Positions 33,944 to 43,144 of a stretch of 64,000 nt of DNA are shown piece by piece. Numbering within the stretch: position 1 is the stretch's first letter; each line of letters opens with the position of its first letter. The notes below the pieces were generated by a model. It did no database searches, was not told where the DNA came from, and saw only the letters and a program-made list of their open reading frames with translations. A program made the translations under genes and the position numbers. The stretch is from the NCBI RefSeq assembly GCF_035222485.1, contig NC_085925.1, positions 2,356,001 to 2,420,000 on the forward strand, written 5' to 3'. The DNA comes from Podospora pseudoanserina (taxonomy: Eukaryota; Ascomycota; Sordariomycetes; Sordariales; Podosporaceae).

Positions 33944-34418
33944 GAGTTGTAGATAGAGCACCACATGGTGGGAGTTTTGGTTGGTTTACTTTGCCAGTTT
34001 TCATGAGCACGCTTTCTCGTTTTTTCGGGCCATATCGGCCATCGACACACTGGTGTTTGAGGCACATTCAAAGACCTTAGAACCTCTAGATGGGTGCTCA
34101 CAAGGGGCACTCTTCGTGGATACAAGCTGGAAAACCTTGTTTGGAGAGGGGGGACTGGCATAGAACCGCCACCGAGACTACCCAACGGCTTGACATAGGT
34201 ACCTGTGTACATATTCATGTATAGCTAGTGTACGTCTGGTACCTATCATTAAATGGATTTTTCGAGCGATCTCCCGCCTCGTGGGGTCGCCTTCGGCAAA
34301 TAAAAGCTCACAACAACAACGCTTTCTCGTTCGTTTCTCAACGGTGGTTGATGATTATTATATCTCATCATTGTTTGCACATCTCCATATCTAGCTCTTA
34401 TCTTGTCTGGATCCGAGT
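33944..34418. other. convergent intergenic region
   Basis: Lies between the 3' ends of the HR-PKS and the regulator gene. No motif or gene noted. Confidence 0.5.
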
Positions 34419-35744
34419 CTAATATTGCTTCAATGCGCTTCTAAGCTTGTCTACAAGTCCCGTCACCACCGAGCGCTCCGCGGGCACAATGCGAATACCT
34501 TCATCCAACATGCCAAAGGTGGGCCACTGAGACTCTGCTTCCTGCCCCCCAGAAGATGTGGGGTCCTTCTCGGTGAATCTTAGTTCAATCTTCATCGAGA
34601 TGTCGGTAAAGACACGCTCGGAAGCATCGAGCACCATCTCGGCCTGCAGCCGCTCACTCCCGTCGCCGAGACAGACTGACCCCAGCTGCACGCGGGGGAA
34701 CAGGCGAAACAGCGGCGTCTGCGAGATGGTGCTGCCCTCGTCGAGAATCCGCTGGAGGCACTCGAACACGTTGCGGAAGATGGCTGCCAGGCGCGAATAG
34801 CACGAGAGGAAGAGCAGGGCCGTCGCCGGATCATGGGCCGGCGCCGACTGGCGGAGGATACTAAGCAGCTGGAGCGCTATCCGCAGCGTTTCCTCCAAGT
34901 TCAAGCAATCGCTCTGGCGGCCGCCATACGCCTGGGCTTCTGGCGACGCCCGCAGTGCGTGGATGGACTCTGCCGTTGCTTCCTGCTGACTCACCAGAAG
35001 AATGTTGAGGCGGGCGAGCTCGTGGACCTGAGCATCCAGGCCGGTTGTCCGGCTTTGTCGGTGCCCAAGTGCTTGTTCGCTATCGTTCATTGTGCGGTCA
35101 ATTTGGCTCGCCTGGCTCCCCTCAGCTTCACTCGCCGAGGCATTCTGGAGCCCACCCAGCTGAGGCTTGCCGCCCAATGCCGTCGGCACCTCTGTGAGAT
35201 GGAAGAAATCTTGGTACAATAGCGGATTGATAGGGGAGGAAATGTCAGATCCGCTCAGCCGTGGCCACGAGTCCATGGCCTGGAGCATACGTGAGTCGAG
35301 TGTATCGAGAGTGCCAAGACTGGACGAGTCCAATGCCTTGATATTATCAGGCGGTGTTGTTGAGCTGGTAGTGCCGCCCATGCTTAGATCCATGACCGGC
35401 AGAGTGGAGCCCGTCCCTTGGGTTGGATACACGGCATTGTTTAGATTCGCCGTCGTACTCGCAACCTGCTGGCCCCGCCGCGAGGGACGAGGGGAGCATT
35501 CGGCCTGGGCCCGGATGCACCGGTTGCATGCTCTCTGGTTGGGAGCCCTCCTGCAGCGCAATTTGGAACTGTGACACCGGTGGCAGGCAGGCCACCTGGT
35601 ATGACCATCGCTGTCGTCATCCATGGCCCATGTGTTATTGCTGAAGCTCGGGATATTATTTGCTTGCTCGTAGCAACGAATCGGGCCGGAGGTGAATATT
35701 GGAGAAGGATTTCCGGTAATGTCGCCATTAAGGGCGGATCTCAC
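34419..35744 (-). CDS. Zn2Cys6 transcription factor, AflR-like
   Basis: Single frame of 441 residues. The N-terminal DNA-binding domain has six Cys at about 54, 57, 64, 73, 76 and 83 with spacing C-x2-C-x6-C-x8-C-x2-C-x6-C, followed by a basic PRPSRRG stretch. The C-terminal half (about 270-410) has the helical pattern LEETLRIALQLLSILRQ and AIFRNVFECLQRIL typical of the aflatoxin-regulator (AflR) family. A second Met (Met-Asp-Asp-Asp, residue 41, 35624) just before the zinc cluster is an equally good start. As the only regulator in the cluster it is probably pathway-specific and may bind the CGG-N4-CCG palindromes at 18.8 and 24.9 kb (inference). It marks the right border. Confidence 0.9.
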   Translation of the reverse strand: MRSALNGDITGNPSPIFTSGPIRCYEQANNIPSFSNNTWAMDDDSDGHTRWPACHRCHSSKLRCRRAPNQRACNRCIRAQAECSPRPSRRGQQVASTTANLNNAVYPTQGTGSTLPVMDLSMGGTTSSTTPPDNIKALDSSSLGTLDTLDSRMLQAMDSWPRLSGSDISSPINPLLYQDFFHLTEVPTALGGKPQLGGLQNASASEAEGSQASQIDRTMNDSEQALGHRQSRTTGLDAQVHELARLNILLVSQQEATAESIHALRASPEAQAYGGRQSDCLNLEETLRIALQLLSILRQSAPAHDPATALLFLSCYSRLAAIFRNVFECLQRILDEGSTISQTPLFRLFPRVQLGSVCLGDGSERLQAEMVLDASERVFTDISMKIELRFTEKDPTSSGGQEAESQWPTFGMLDEGIRIVPAERSVVTGLVDKLRSALKQY

Positions 35745-36224
35745 ACGGTTACTAGCATCTTATTAACCATGGGCCCCAGGGCCCGGTCTGTCGGCTTGGG
35801 GCATTCTTATATGGGTCGGAGATAGGCCGGCGTAGCCCCAGGCTACTGCCCCCAAAGCTCGCTTCTACGCCCTTAAAAGGTCGTTGGATGACCTTCACCG
35901 GCACCAAACTGCCGAATTCTGTTGGAAGAGAGTGGGTTTGCGAAGGCGCAGCCCAGAGCCAACTACCAATTGGAAGGTCCAGCCTATCTAAGCCTATAGT
36001 ACGGTCCGGTGGCTGCAGTTGCTGCTCTCGCTACGCAGCCAACGTACTTATCAATGCGGTGCTATGTTACCTTGCATGCTTACTTTAGTCAGCGAGCGGA
36101 ATCTCTGCGTATGAGGCTCTCCTTTGGGGTTTGAAAGCTGATAGATGTGGAACCCGCACCTTGTCGCGCATCCTTTATCACTCAGCACACCGATATTCTT
36201 TTAGTTTGCCACTTGTACACCGTT
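35745..36224. other. regulator promoter region, no gene
   Basis: Upstream of the regulator. Contains a GC-rich palindromic patch GGGCCCCAGGGCCC (about 35771-35784). No open frame of interest. Confidence 0.4.
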
Positions 36225-36468
36225 ATGGATCCTCAAACCACCTTTGCTCTGGATGCTTGCAGGACGGCACCTTCCGTGGCCCGTGGGATTTGATAACCCT
36301 TTCAAGTGAAGGCGGCAACTCCGAGGTGAAGGAAACTATGGAACAGGCCCCTGAAACTCAGATGCAGACACATCCATCAATGGCGCCAACCCTTATAGGA
36401 ATGAAAAGAAGATTGGCGAGGCTATCAAGCAGATCGGCGTCCGCATGGATAAGAGCTTTGTCAAATGA
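36225..36468 (+). pseudogene. aldo-keto reductase N-terminal remnant
   Basis: From ATG at 36225 the frame gives Met-Asp-Pro-Gln-Thr-Thr-Phe-Ala-Leu-Asp-Ala, the usual AKR N-terminal strand, then EVKETMEQA. In the next frame come NGANPYRNEKKIGEAIKQIGV, which matches the AKR signature (Asp-Gly-Ala...Tyr-x-Asn-Glu...Gly-Glu-Ala-Ile). At least one stop (about 36289) and two frame changes lie in this 80-codon stretch and the rest of the TIM barrel is absent. It lies 0.5 kb beyond the regulator of the polyketide cluster and may be a former cluster member (inference). Confidence 0.55.
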
Positions 36469-38103
36469 CCCTTGTACAGGTACCAACGGGCAAGGGTTTG
36501 CGGTGGCCTAGTTGATGAGACTTGAGAGGCTGGTCCAATTAGCATACTTTACGCTGGTGTTCAGGGGTAATAGGGGTGCGGGACCTTGGCTGTGTGTGGC
36601 CTCGTGGATTTATTGTTACCTGTAGCAGAAGAAATATTGGAGCAAGAGCACGCCGCTCCCGTTACGTCTTTGCCAATCACAATTCGAAAGCCACGGGGCT
36701 ACATGTTATCTTGATCTAAATAGGCAGTTCAGGCAGGAATTAAGAGGGATCAGTGATTACCTATCCCTACAATCCCTCTCCTTCTCGTCTCAGCTCCACC
36801 ATATCCCAATATACTCTCCTTTGCTGGGTATAACCCTTACCTTGGTCCCCTTCAGCCCTCAACCAGCTTCGCCAACTCAGTAGCAGCTACATATCTCCAC
36901 GGCAAGCCCTCCCGAGCTGCTGTTTATCCATCCGAGGTTCCATTGAATACTAAAGCTATTCCCAAGTCTATGACGCGGCTGAATCCTTCCATTGCTTGGC
37001 GTTGCACTAGGTACTACTTTTCCTGCTCCACACACAACTTAATTACGCCACTCTGACGCTAATCAGTTCAAGCAGAGTCAGCAGAGAAAAAAGAACAGGG
37101 GATACCGGACAATACATAGGCAACAGCTGCATTGTAGCAGCTCGACCCGCTATAGTGCACCGACGCAACGACCTCGTCGAGCTGCAGTAGCGGCAGCATA
37201 TCGACGCTCAGCCAGTCCATGATCTGCACCCGGCTCTAGCGCAGATGCCCAGGCAAGACTGAGAGAAGGCGTCGCCGATGACGTCAGGGTTTCTGGGCAT
37301 CTTCTATAGAACTTGGACGGTAGAATTGGCGAGGACGTGTTGGATTGCCTCGCCCGTTCTAGGGTATACTTAAACAATCTACCTACCTATATAATCACAC
37401 CCGAAAATTTTTTTAGCTCAGTCCGTATTAGTCTTACGAGGTGAGCAAATGGTGAGCGCAGTGAGCATTACCCTGAGCTGAAGTAGGTCCAAGGACCGTT
37501 CGGCTATACTTGCTGCAACTAAAACTGATCATGACTTCCGTTTTCTTCTTACGCGTGCCAGGAGCCCGTTATTAAACTCACTAAAACCACCATTTATATT
37601 AAAATTATAACTTTAAATATAAAAGAACTTCTGCATTTTTCTAATAGAAGAAGATACTTTTAAATTAACGTTATGGTACGCTGTTCAATGTGGTGTTGGG
37701 GGTGATGCATGCGACCGGGGTTAACCCCAACTGTTTGCACTTACAGCTATCTTCAACCTTCCATTTCAACACCTTCTATACATCGTACAGGGATACAATC
37801 TGGATTTTTAAACATTGATTTGAACTCTATCAGATTGTCACATTTTCCTTTGTTTTAGCCCAAGTTTATTAACGGATCGTACCCCCTGTCTCCAAAGTGG
37901 GGCGGAGCTTTTGGTGCACTTTTCAACGGATTGTACTACAATCCGTCGGATAATAATACCTAGGGTTCGATGTTGTTTTTTCACGATATATATTCTCTCT
38001 TATTAATGCCAGTGTTATCTGCTACCCCGTTCAGGCGCGGGTAACACCATCCCTGCTCAAGATCAACCTAACTCCCAACTAAACGATCGTCCTTTGTCTA
38101 TGA
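36469..38103. other. gene-poor, partly AT-rich stretch
   Basis: No supported gene. From about 37380 the sequence is AT-rich with stops in every frame, like RIP-affected DNA. Confidence 0.4.
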
Positions 38104-38325
38104 GAGAATTTGACAGAACCTGAAAAGAATAAGCTGTGGCTAACGTGCAATGACTTCAGTCCGGGAAGGTGGTACGCGGCTGATTTGCTCAAGTATACCA
38201 TTGTTCATCTGCTTAAGACATATGACTTCATGCTACTTGATCCAGAGCAGGCTTGAGAGCCGATGGTTTGGACGACAGCTATAGTTCCTTCGTTTGGTGC
38301 CAAGATATCGCTTCGACTGAGGTGA
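38104..38325 (+). pseudogene. cytochrome P450 C-terminal remnant
   Basis: The frame contains SPGRWYAADLLKYTIVHLL, LKTYDFMLLDPEQA, a TGA, then PMVWTTAIVPSFGAKISLRLR and a stop. This is the order seen after the heme Cys in fungal P450s (CPGRF/W, L-helix, beta-sheet end). The heme Cys position reads Ser and the preceding heme loop is not recognisable. Upstream exons are gone. Only about 70 codons survive. Confidence 0.55.
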
Positions 38326-38878
38326 TGGGAGTCACAGGACTTAGACAAAACCGCATGTAGAGTTTTGCTACCTCTCCCTGTACAGTCCGACCAACAACCG
38401 CAGAACCTTCAATTTTGTGTAGACTAGATATCTGCCTCACCTGTCATTCATCCTACTGAAGCGAAACATAATATTTTTATATCGCAACTCTAAACCTAAT
38501 TCTCGGTATCCATTCCTTCGAAGACTCTGGTCTGATATGGCCAGGGCCTGGTTCTTTTGTCCTATTGGTCACACCGAAATCTGTCAACCGAATGCCGCCG
38601 ACGTTGCCACTGCAATCCTTGACTAAAAGCTCCCTGCCTCATTCCGAGGATACGAGGACTCCTGGCTCAAGCTGGTTCGCCATCAAATGTCGTCAACCTG
38701 GTTCGTCCCGCTAAGCTGCAGTCGCATGTACGGCACAGCAATGCACGCAAGTTGCATTCTCCCCTAAATGTACAAAATTAGCGAGGCCCCCCCGCTTCGT
38801 CAGGCCGGGCGAGACGGTATACCCAGCCAACGTTCCAAACTTTGTTCTCAAGACAGCGGCATCCGATGCAGTTTCATT
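38326..38878. other. no supported gene
   Basis: Short frames only; spacer between the P450 remnant and the CorA-like relic. Confidence 0.35.
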
Positions 38879-40821
38879 ATGACCACGAGATGCTCTTCTT
38901 CCCACGAGGGCCAAAGCTCAAGTCCGCTTGAATTCTTCAGCAATATACTCCTTGAAGATAGCCCTGAATATATTTGGACGGAACTGGAAGCTAAACTATC
39001 TGGCTTATTCATCACGCCCAACAGCAATTGTAGACTGGAGATAGTCGAAATAGTCCGTCCCTCGCACTGCTCTCATACGCCGCCGTCTACGACAAGTAAA
39101 TCCCGCACATCTAGCGGCGAAGAAAACGTGCAAGAGTGGGCGGCATCTACAACAGACGAGCTCAATGCAGCCTTGGCGGTATGCGACTCCCTTCCACCTT
39201 GGTATTAGGCTTCCATTGAACTTAGTAATAACAAACTTACAGAAGACGCTACCGCTAGGCTCCTCCAGGGTAGTGTAGGTGATCATCCTACGCACATAAC
39301 TATATGTTTAACAGCTGATAAGTTACTATGAAGGTTTTTACATCGCTTGAACTCATGGAGCCGGATAGATGTCACGCTTGAGATGTTTCAACGGATATAC
39401 GTCTCACAACAACTTACTCCTTAGTTTCTAAATTTTGTTTCGGGGTTAGGAAGAAAGCTTTCGTCCTCGGATAAAGACTTCATGGTATGCTATAACTACT
39501 TTTCGCCGTCAAGACCCGGCAGAGCGTCGCGGAATAAACGTAGCAAGGCCGTGGAAGAAAATCCGGTATTTAATATATATCTCCGTCTTGGTTTCCATAT
39601 AAAGAGACTAAAAGGTGATTCCAGACCTTTGCTATAACGTTCGTTATTTCGAACGCTATAGGCGTAACCTCGAGGATCTATAGTCTTATCGCCAGTCCGC
39701 CATTTAGCAAAAGTACTTCTTTAGAACTGGGCAATCGTGCTGGGTCATTATACAGCCTCCAGTACTGTTCAAATCAAGCCTAAAAAGCATTAACCCGACC
39801 TATATATTATATCCCATGAGCCTACATATCCGGTACCTCACTGATTCTACCCTATCTTGGAGGGGATATTTTAACTACATTGCCGATAAATTACGAACTT
39901 TCGTAAGTCTAATATTGTCCTGGTTCAGAGATTTCAGCGCATTTATGCATTATAGAGACAGTTCTAACTCAAGTATGCAATTTATCGCGATTGACAGGAC
40001 AGCAATATAGCGATCTACAAGCCGTATAGCGAGTTTGGGCTTAGTTTCTTATCTAAGTAGTAAGTTTACCAATTACAACAGAAGCTGCACCACTCCCGCT
40101 CGATCCTGAACAACACACTAAGCACCGTATCTACTATAAATATACACGCAGAAGACTTTTCCCAAGCTTACAATCTCTCTATATCTACCCAAAATGTCTT
40201 TAAGCTGGAGCTTCGAAACCTCACTGGGGAACTTAAGAACTATCAGGAAACGATACGGAAACTGCTGAGGCTTGCGGATAATATTAGATTGATGGTAAGG
40301 CTTATCCGTTCGGATGTAGCACGCACATTATCGTTAACCATAATCTTATTTAAGTATAATAACATCTTGAGGTTTCACGGACAAGAGCTCTTCCACCACA
40401 ACGGCATGGAGCTGACGCGAATTTCCCACAACCAATTAGTCGAAACTAAGCTTATAGTCTCACTTACTGATAAAACACGTCAAGATTTACGCACAATGCG
40501 TATAGCGACAGTTATTGCCATGTTATACTTGCCTGTAAACCAAGTCATGGTGTGTTCTCTCCATCTTGTTTTGGTTATTAGATGTCTGAAATAACGCGAT
40601 GCTAATCCGGCTAATTCTATTCTTTCTTCAGTACCACCTTAGTGTGGTTTAATAATAACAGTGAGACAGCAACAAGCAGTGGCCAGGGCTTTGTATTGCG
40701 GATACATCGAGAGATTTGGATTGCTATTTTATCAATTGCTACACTCGCTTCTTGTACAATCTTAGCCTCTTCGTGGTGGGAACGAAGAGAGACAAGGCGC
40801 TGTCCCGAGAGGATTTGTTAA
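38879..40821 (+). pseudogene. CorA-like membrane protein pseudogene
   Basis: Met-Thr-Thr-Arg at 38879 opens a frame with IWTELEAKLSGLF and EWAASTTDELNAALAVCDS. Further blocks follow in changing frames: RIDVTLEMFQRIYVSQQL (about 39370), FGFHIK-like and RYFE-like text (about 39600), LSWRGYFNYIADKLRTF (about 39850), LELRNLTGELKNYQETIRKL (about 40210), ELTRISHNQLVETKL with MRIATVIAMLYLPVNQV (about 40420-40550), and after a probable intron FVLRIHREIWIAILSIATL and WWERRE (about 40700-40800). The last blocks are the two C-terminal membrane helices of fungal CorA-like proteins. Many stops and frame changes and an AT-rich bias suggest RIP-type decay. Confidence 0.55.
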
Positions 40822-41234
40822 ATAGACGATTGACGCCACAAACAGATTTCCTCCAGCTATGCTGTAAGCTCATGTTTGCTTAACCCATGCTCGCCAGCGT
40901 AGAATGATGATCAGTCCCAGGCTTATGTAATGATGGGGATTTCAACATTTGTATTGGTTGCTAGTGTAATGGGGGATGTTGTTTGGAAGTCGGCCATGAA
41001 CCGTAACTACTATTGTTGTCCACAACCAAATCGGCTTCTCTGCCAATCGACTTTACGTCTCCCGCACGCTTTAACTAATAAGGTAGGTACCGAGTGATTT
41101 CCAATGTCTCCATCTTGCTATCATCCACATCAACGAATACCACCCGAAGTCTATCCTCGAGCCAGGGCATGAGAGGTAACTTTGTGGCCCTGTTGCAATG
41201 CAGGGGGCAACCTCCCCATGGTGAGTAGCCGGGG
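40822..41234. other. no supported gene
   Basis: No open frame or motif of interest. Confidence 0.4.
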
Positions 41235-41564
41235 TCAGTAGTCTGCTCTTACAAATACTTCAAGCTCTTGGAAGAGGCGCGATAGTTGCTTCTCGTCCGG
41301 AAGACTGTATATGCTCTTCCTGAACATTTGGCTGACAGGATCGTTGAATACACAATACTGGTTCGGAAACGACGTCCCAGGCCCTAGAATACCGCAGAGC
41401 CCTTCATCTAGCTTGCTCTTGCCGGACACAAAAAATCCAGAAATCCGCAGATTGCCTGGAAAGGATGCAGCACAGGCTGAAAGACCGGATTTCTCATTCT
41501 TTGGAAAAGAGCCGCATGAATCACGTCTTACATCTCCCTCCAAACATTGTTCATCCCGGTTCAC
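41235..41564 (-). CDS. hypothetical frame, possibly a terminal exon
   Basis: A 109-codon frame with balanced composition, including FPGNLRISGFFVSGKSKLDE and LPDEKQLSRLFQELEVF, ending at 41235. It looks protein-like but matches no family I know. The upstream part may be lost in the AT-rich flank. Confidence 0.25.
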   Translation of the reverse strand: MNRDEQCLEGDVRRDSCGSFPKNEKSGLSACAASFPGNLRISGFFVSGKSKLDEGLCGILGPGTSFPNQYCVFNDPVSQMFRKSIYSLPDEKQLSRLFQELEVFVRADY

Positions 41565-41754
41565 CGAAACTTTGGATAGTTTCTAACTTGATCAGGCATG
41601 TAAGATTGCATTTTTACGCTAGTTCATACTTGCCTTACGGAGCCGCCAGCCATCGAATGCTACCTTTTGAGTGGGTCTGTTTGATTCCTAGAGCTATGTT
41701 TGGAGCAGAGCCATTTTTGAGCAGAGCTAGTTAGCTTAACAATATAAAAAGGAA

Positions 41755-42008
41755 CTTCTGCCCCCTGCAGAGCCAAAAACAGCTTCCACATAATTACAAC
41801 GCAAACCATTAAGGCAAAGACAACGCTAGATTATAATATAAAATCTCAGCCTCTGTTAAAGCTAGAAACAGCTTCTTTTATTTTGTTTATATAGGCAGCG
41901 ATGGTCTGCATTTGTTAGAGCCAGAAATAACTTTTACGTTTTGACTTAGGTAATAAGTATGGGGAATCGCTGCCTCTATTAAAGCTGTAAATAGCTTCTA
42001 ATAGTAAT
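41755..42008. repeat. four diverged short hairpin repeats
   Basis: A unit like CCTCTGTTAAAGCTAGAAAC followed by AGCTTCT recurs four times at about 41763, 41848, 41908 and 41971. In two copies the centre is a perfect small palindrome (AAGCT-N6-AGCTT). The array ends against LTR copy 3. Confidence 0.45.
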
Positions 42009-42010
42009 AT

Positions 42011-42413
42011 TGTGACGAACCCCGATCCAGAACCTCTGAGAGGGATACTCAGTTGAAGGTGCTTCTTGACAATTGATTCAGTGCAGCTAAACAGTACACA
42101 ACAATGGCTTGTCTCAATCACAATCGTCTGATACCAACGAATGTGACTTGTATTGCATACTGCGGAACTGTCTATGAGCTATCTAGTTCCTCCGTATCTA
42201 TAGACCTAATGCCAAGATCTGGATCATTCTGTTTCCACGAGGATCATGACTTACTCTCGAGGATCATGACTGATTCCTGGGAATCACTCATGATCCCTTC
42301 ATGTCCTGAATGATCACCTCCTATTGGTCTATTCTCCTCTCTTCTGATTTTCCACCGAGTCTCCACTTCCCAATTGGTTGTTCCTTTCGAGTGTCCACAT
42401 TATATTCACGACA
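42011..42413 (-). mobile_element. solo LTR-like fossil, copy 3 (403 bp), reverse orientation
   Basis: On the plus strand it starts TGTGACGAAC and ends ATTCACGACA, the reverse complement arrangement of copy 1. It has exactly the same length, 403 bp, and shares the hairpin block GCGGAACTGTCTATGAGCTA and the block CAGCTAAACAGTACACAA. No clear target-site duplication. No internal element genes. Old, diverged solo LTR. Confidence 0.6.
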
Positions 42414-42541
42414 CTATTCCCTCTATATAATTTTCTATGCTCCTGTCTTTTCCCTGGTAAAAAACCTCTTAAGAGCCTTTTTTCTCAGTATTATAGAAGG
42501 CATAGTAGAGAGCTAGTGTAATAAAAATATAAGGCCGATAA

Positions 42542-42826
42542 CGATCAACTAACGACATCTCCCAGATCTGGGAGGATCTGCAAGGTCTACAGCGACTGGG
42601 GATCTTGGTTCGAGATATTCACCTGCGCAACTATGTCGCCGGAAATCTTGTCGACTTTGGCAGGGCCTGGACCATGTTTCATCCATGCCTTGATCAGATT
42701 CACCCGTACTACTTGAAGAGGGAGCGGGAAGGATATCTCTTTGCGTTTCAGGAGCTGTTGATTGACTACTGGTACAACGAGGAAGTGACCACGGAGCTAG
42801 AGTGGCCGAAGGGACCTCGCTCGTGA
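42542..42826 (+). pseudogene. FTA2-like kinase-fold fragment
   Basis: The open part reads DISQIWEDLQGLQRLGILV then RDIHLRNYVAGNLVDFGRAW and TMFHPCLDQI, ending EWPKGPRS and a stop. The RDIH-x-x-N-Y...LVDFGRAWT pattern is the degenerate catalytic loop and DFG-like region of the fungal FTA2/kinase-like family (named after a Sim4 kinetochore subunit, widely expanded in fungi). Only the C-terminal 95 codons remain. LTR copy 3 lies 130 bp upstream and may mark where the front part was lost. Confidence 0.55.
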
Positions 42827-43144
42827 TCTCATGACCGAATCAGCCCTACACTGTGCCTATTGAGCTTGGCTGCTTTGTGATGACCTTGGCACTCCATATT
42901 TTGCCCTGCGGTTGGTGGCAGGACGGGGAGAAACGTGCCTGGTAGGTTATTAGCGCCACAACGTCAAGTTCCCCGTTGCCAAGGCCTCATTTCTTCTCTT
43001 TCATAGTCGCACTGTACATCTTGCCGAGAGACCCCTGTCATCACAAAGCTGAGCTCAGGTCTTGTATGCACCGGACTGGCCCTGCTGTCTTCGTTACGGT
43101 CTCTTCTCTTTTTCACAGACCATTTCGACTGCCGTATCCTCGCG
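42827..43144. promoter_or_regulatory. intergenic, promoter side of the LPXTG-type gene
   Basis: No open frame of note. Presumed 5' region of the next gene. Confidence 0.3.
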
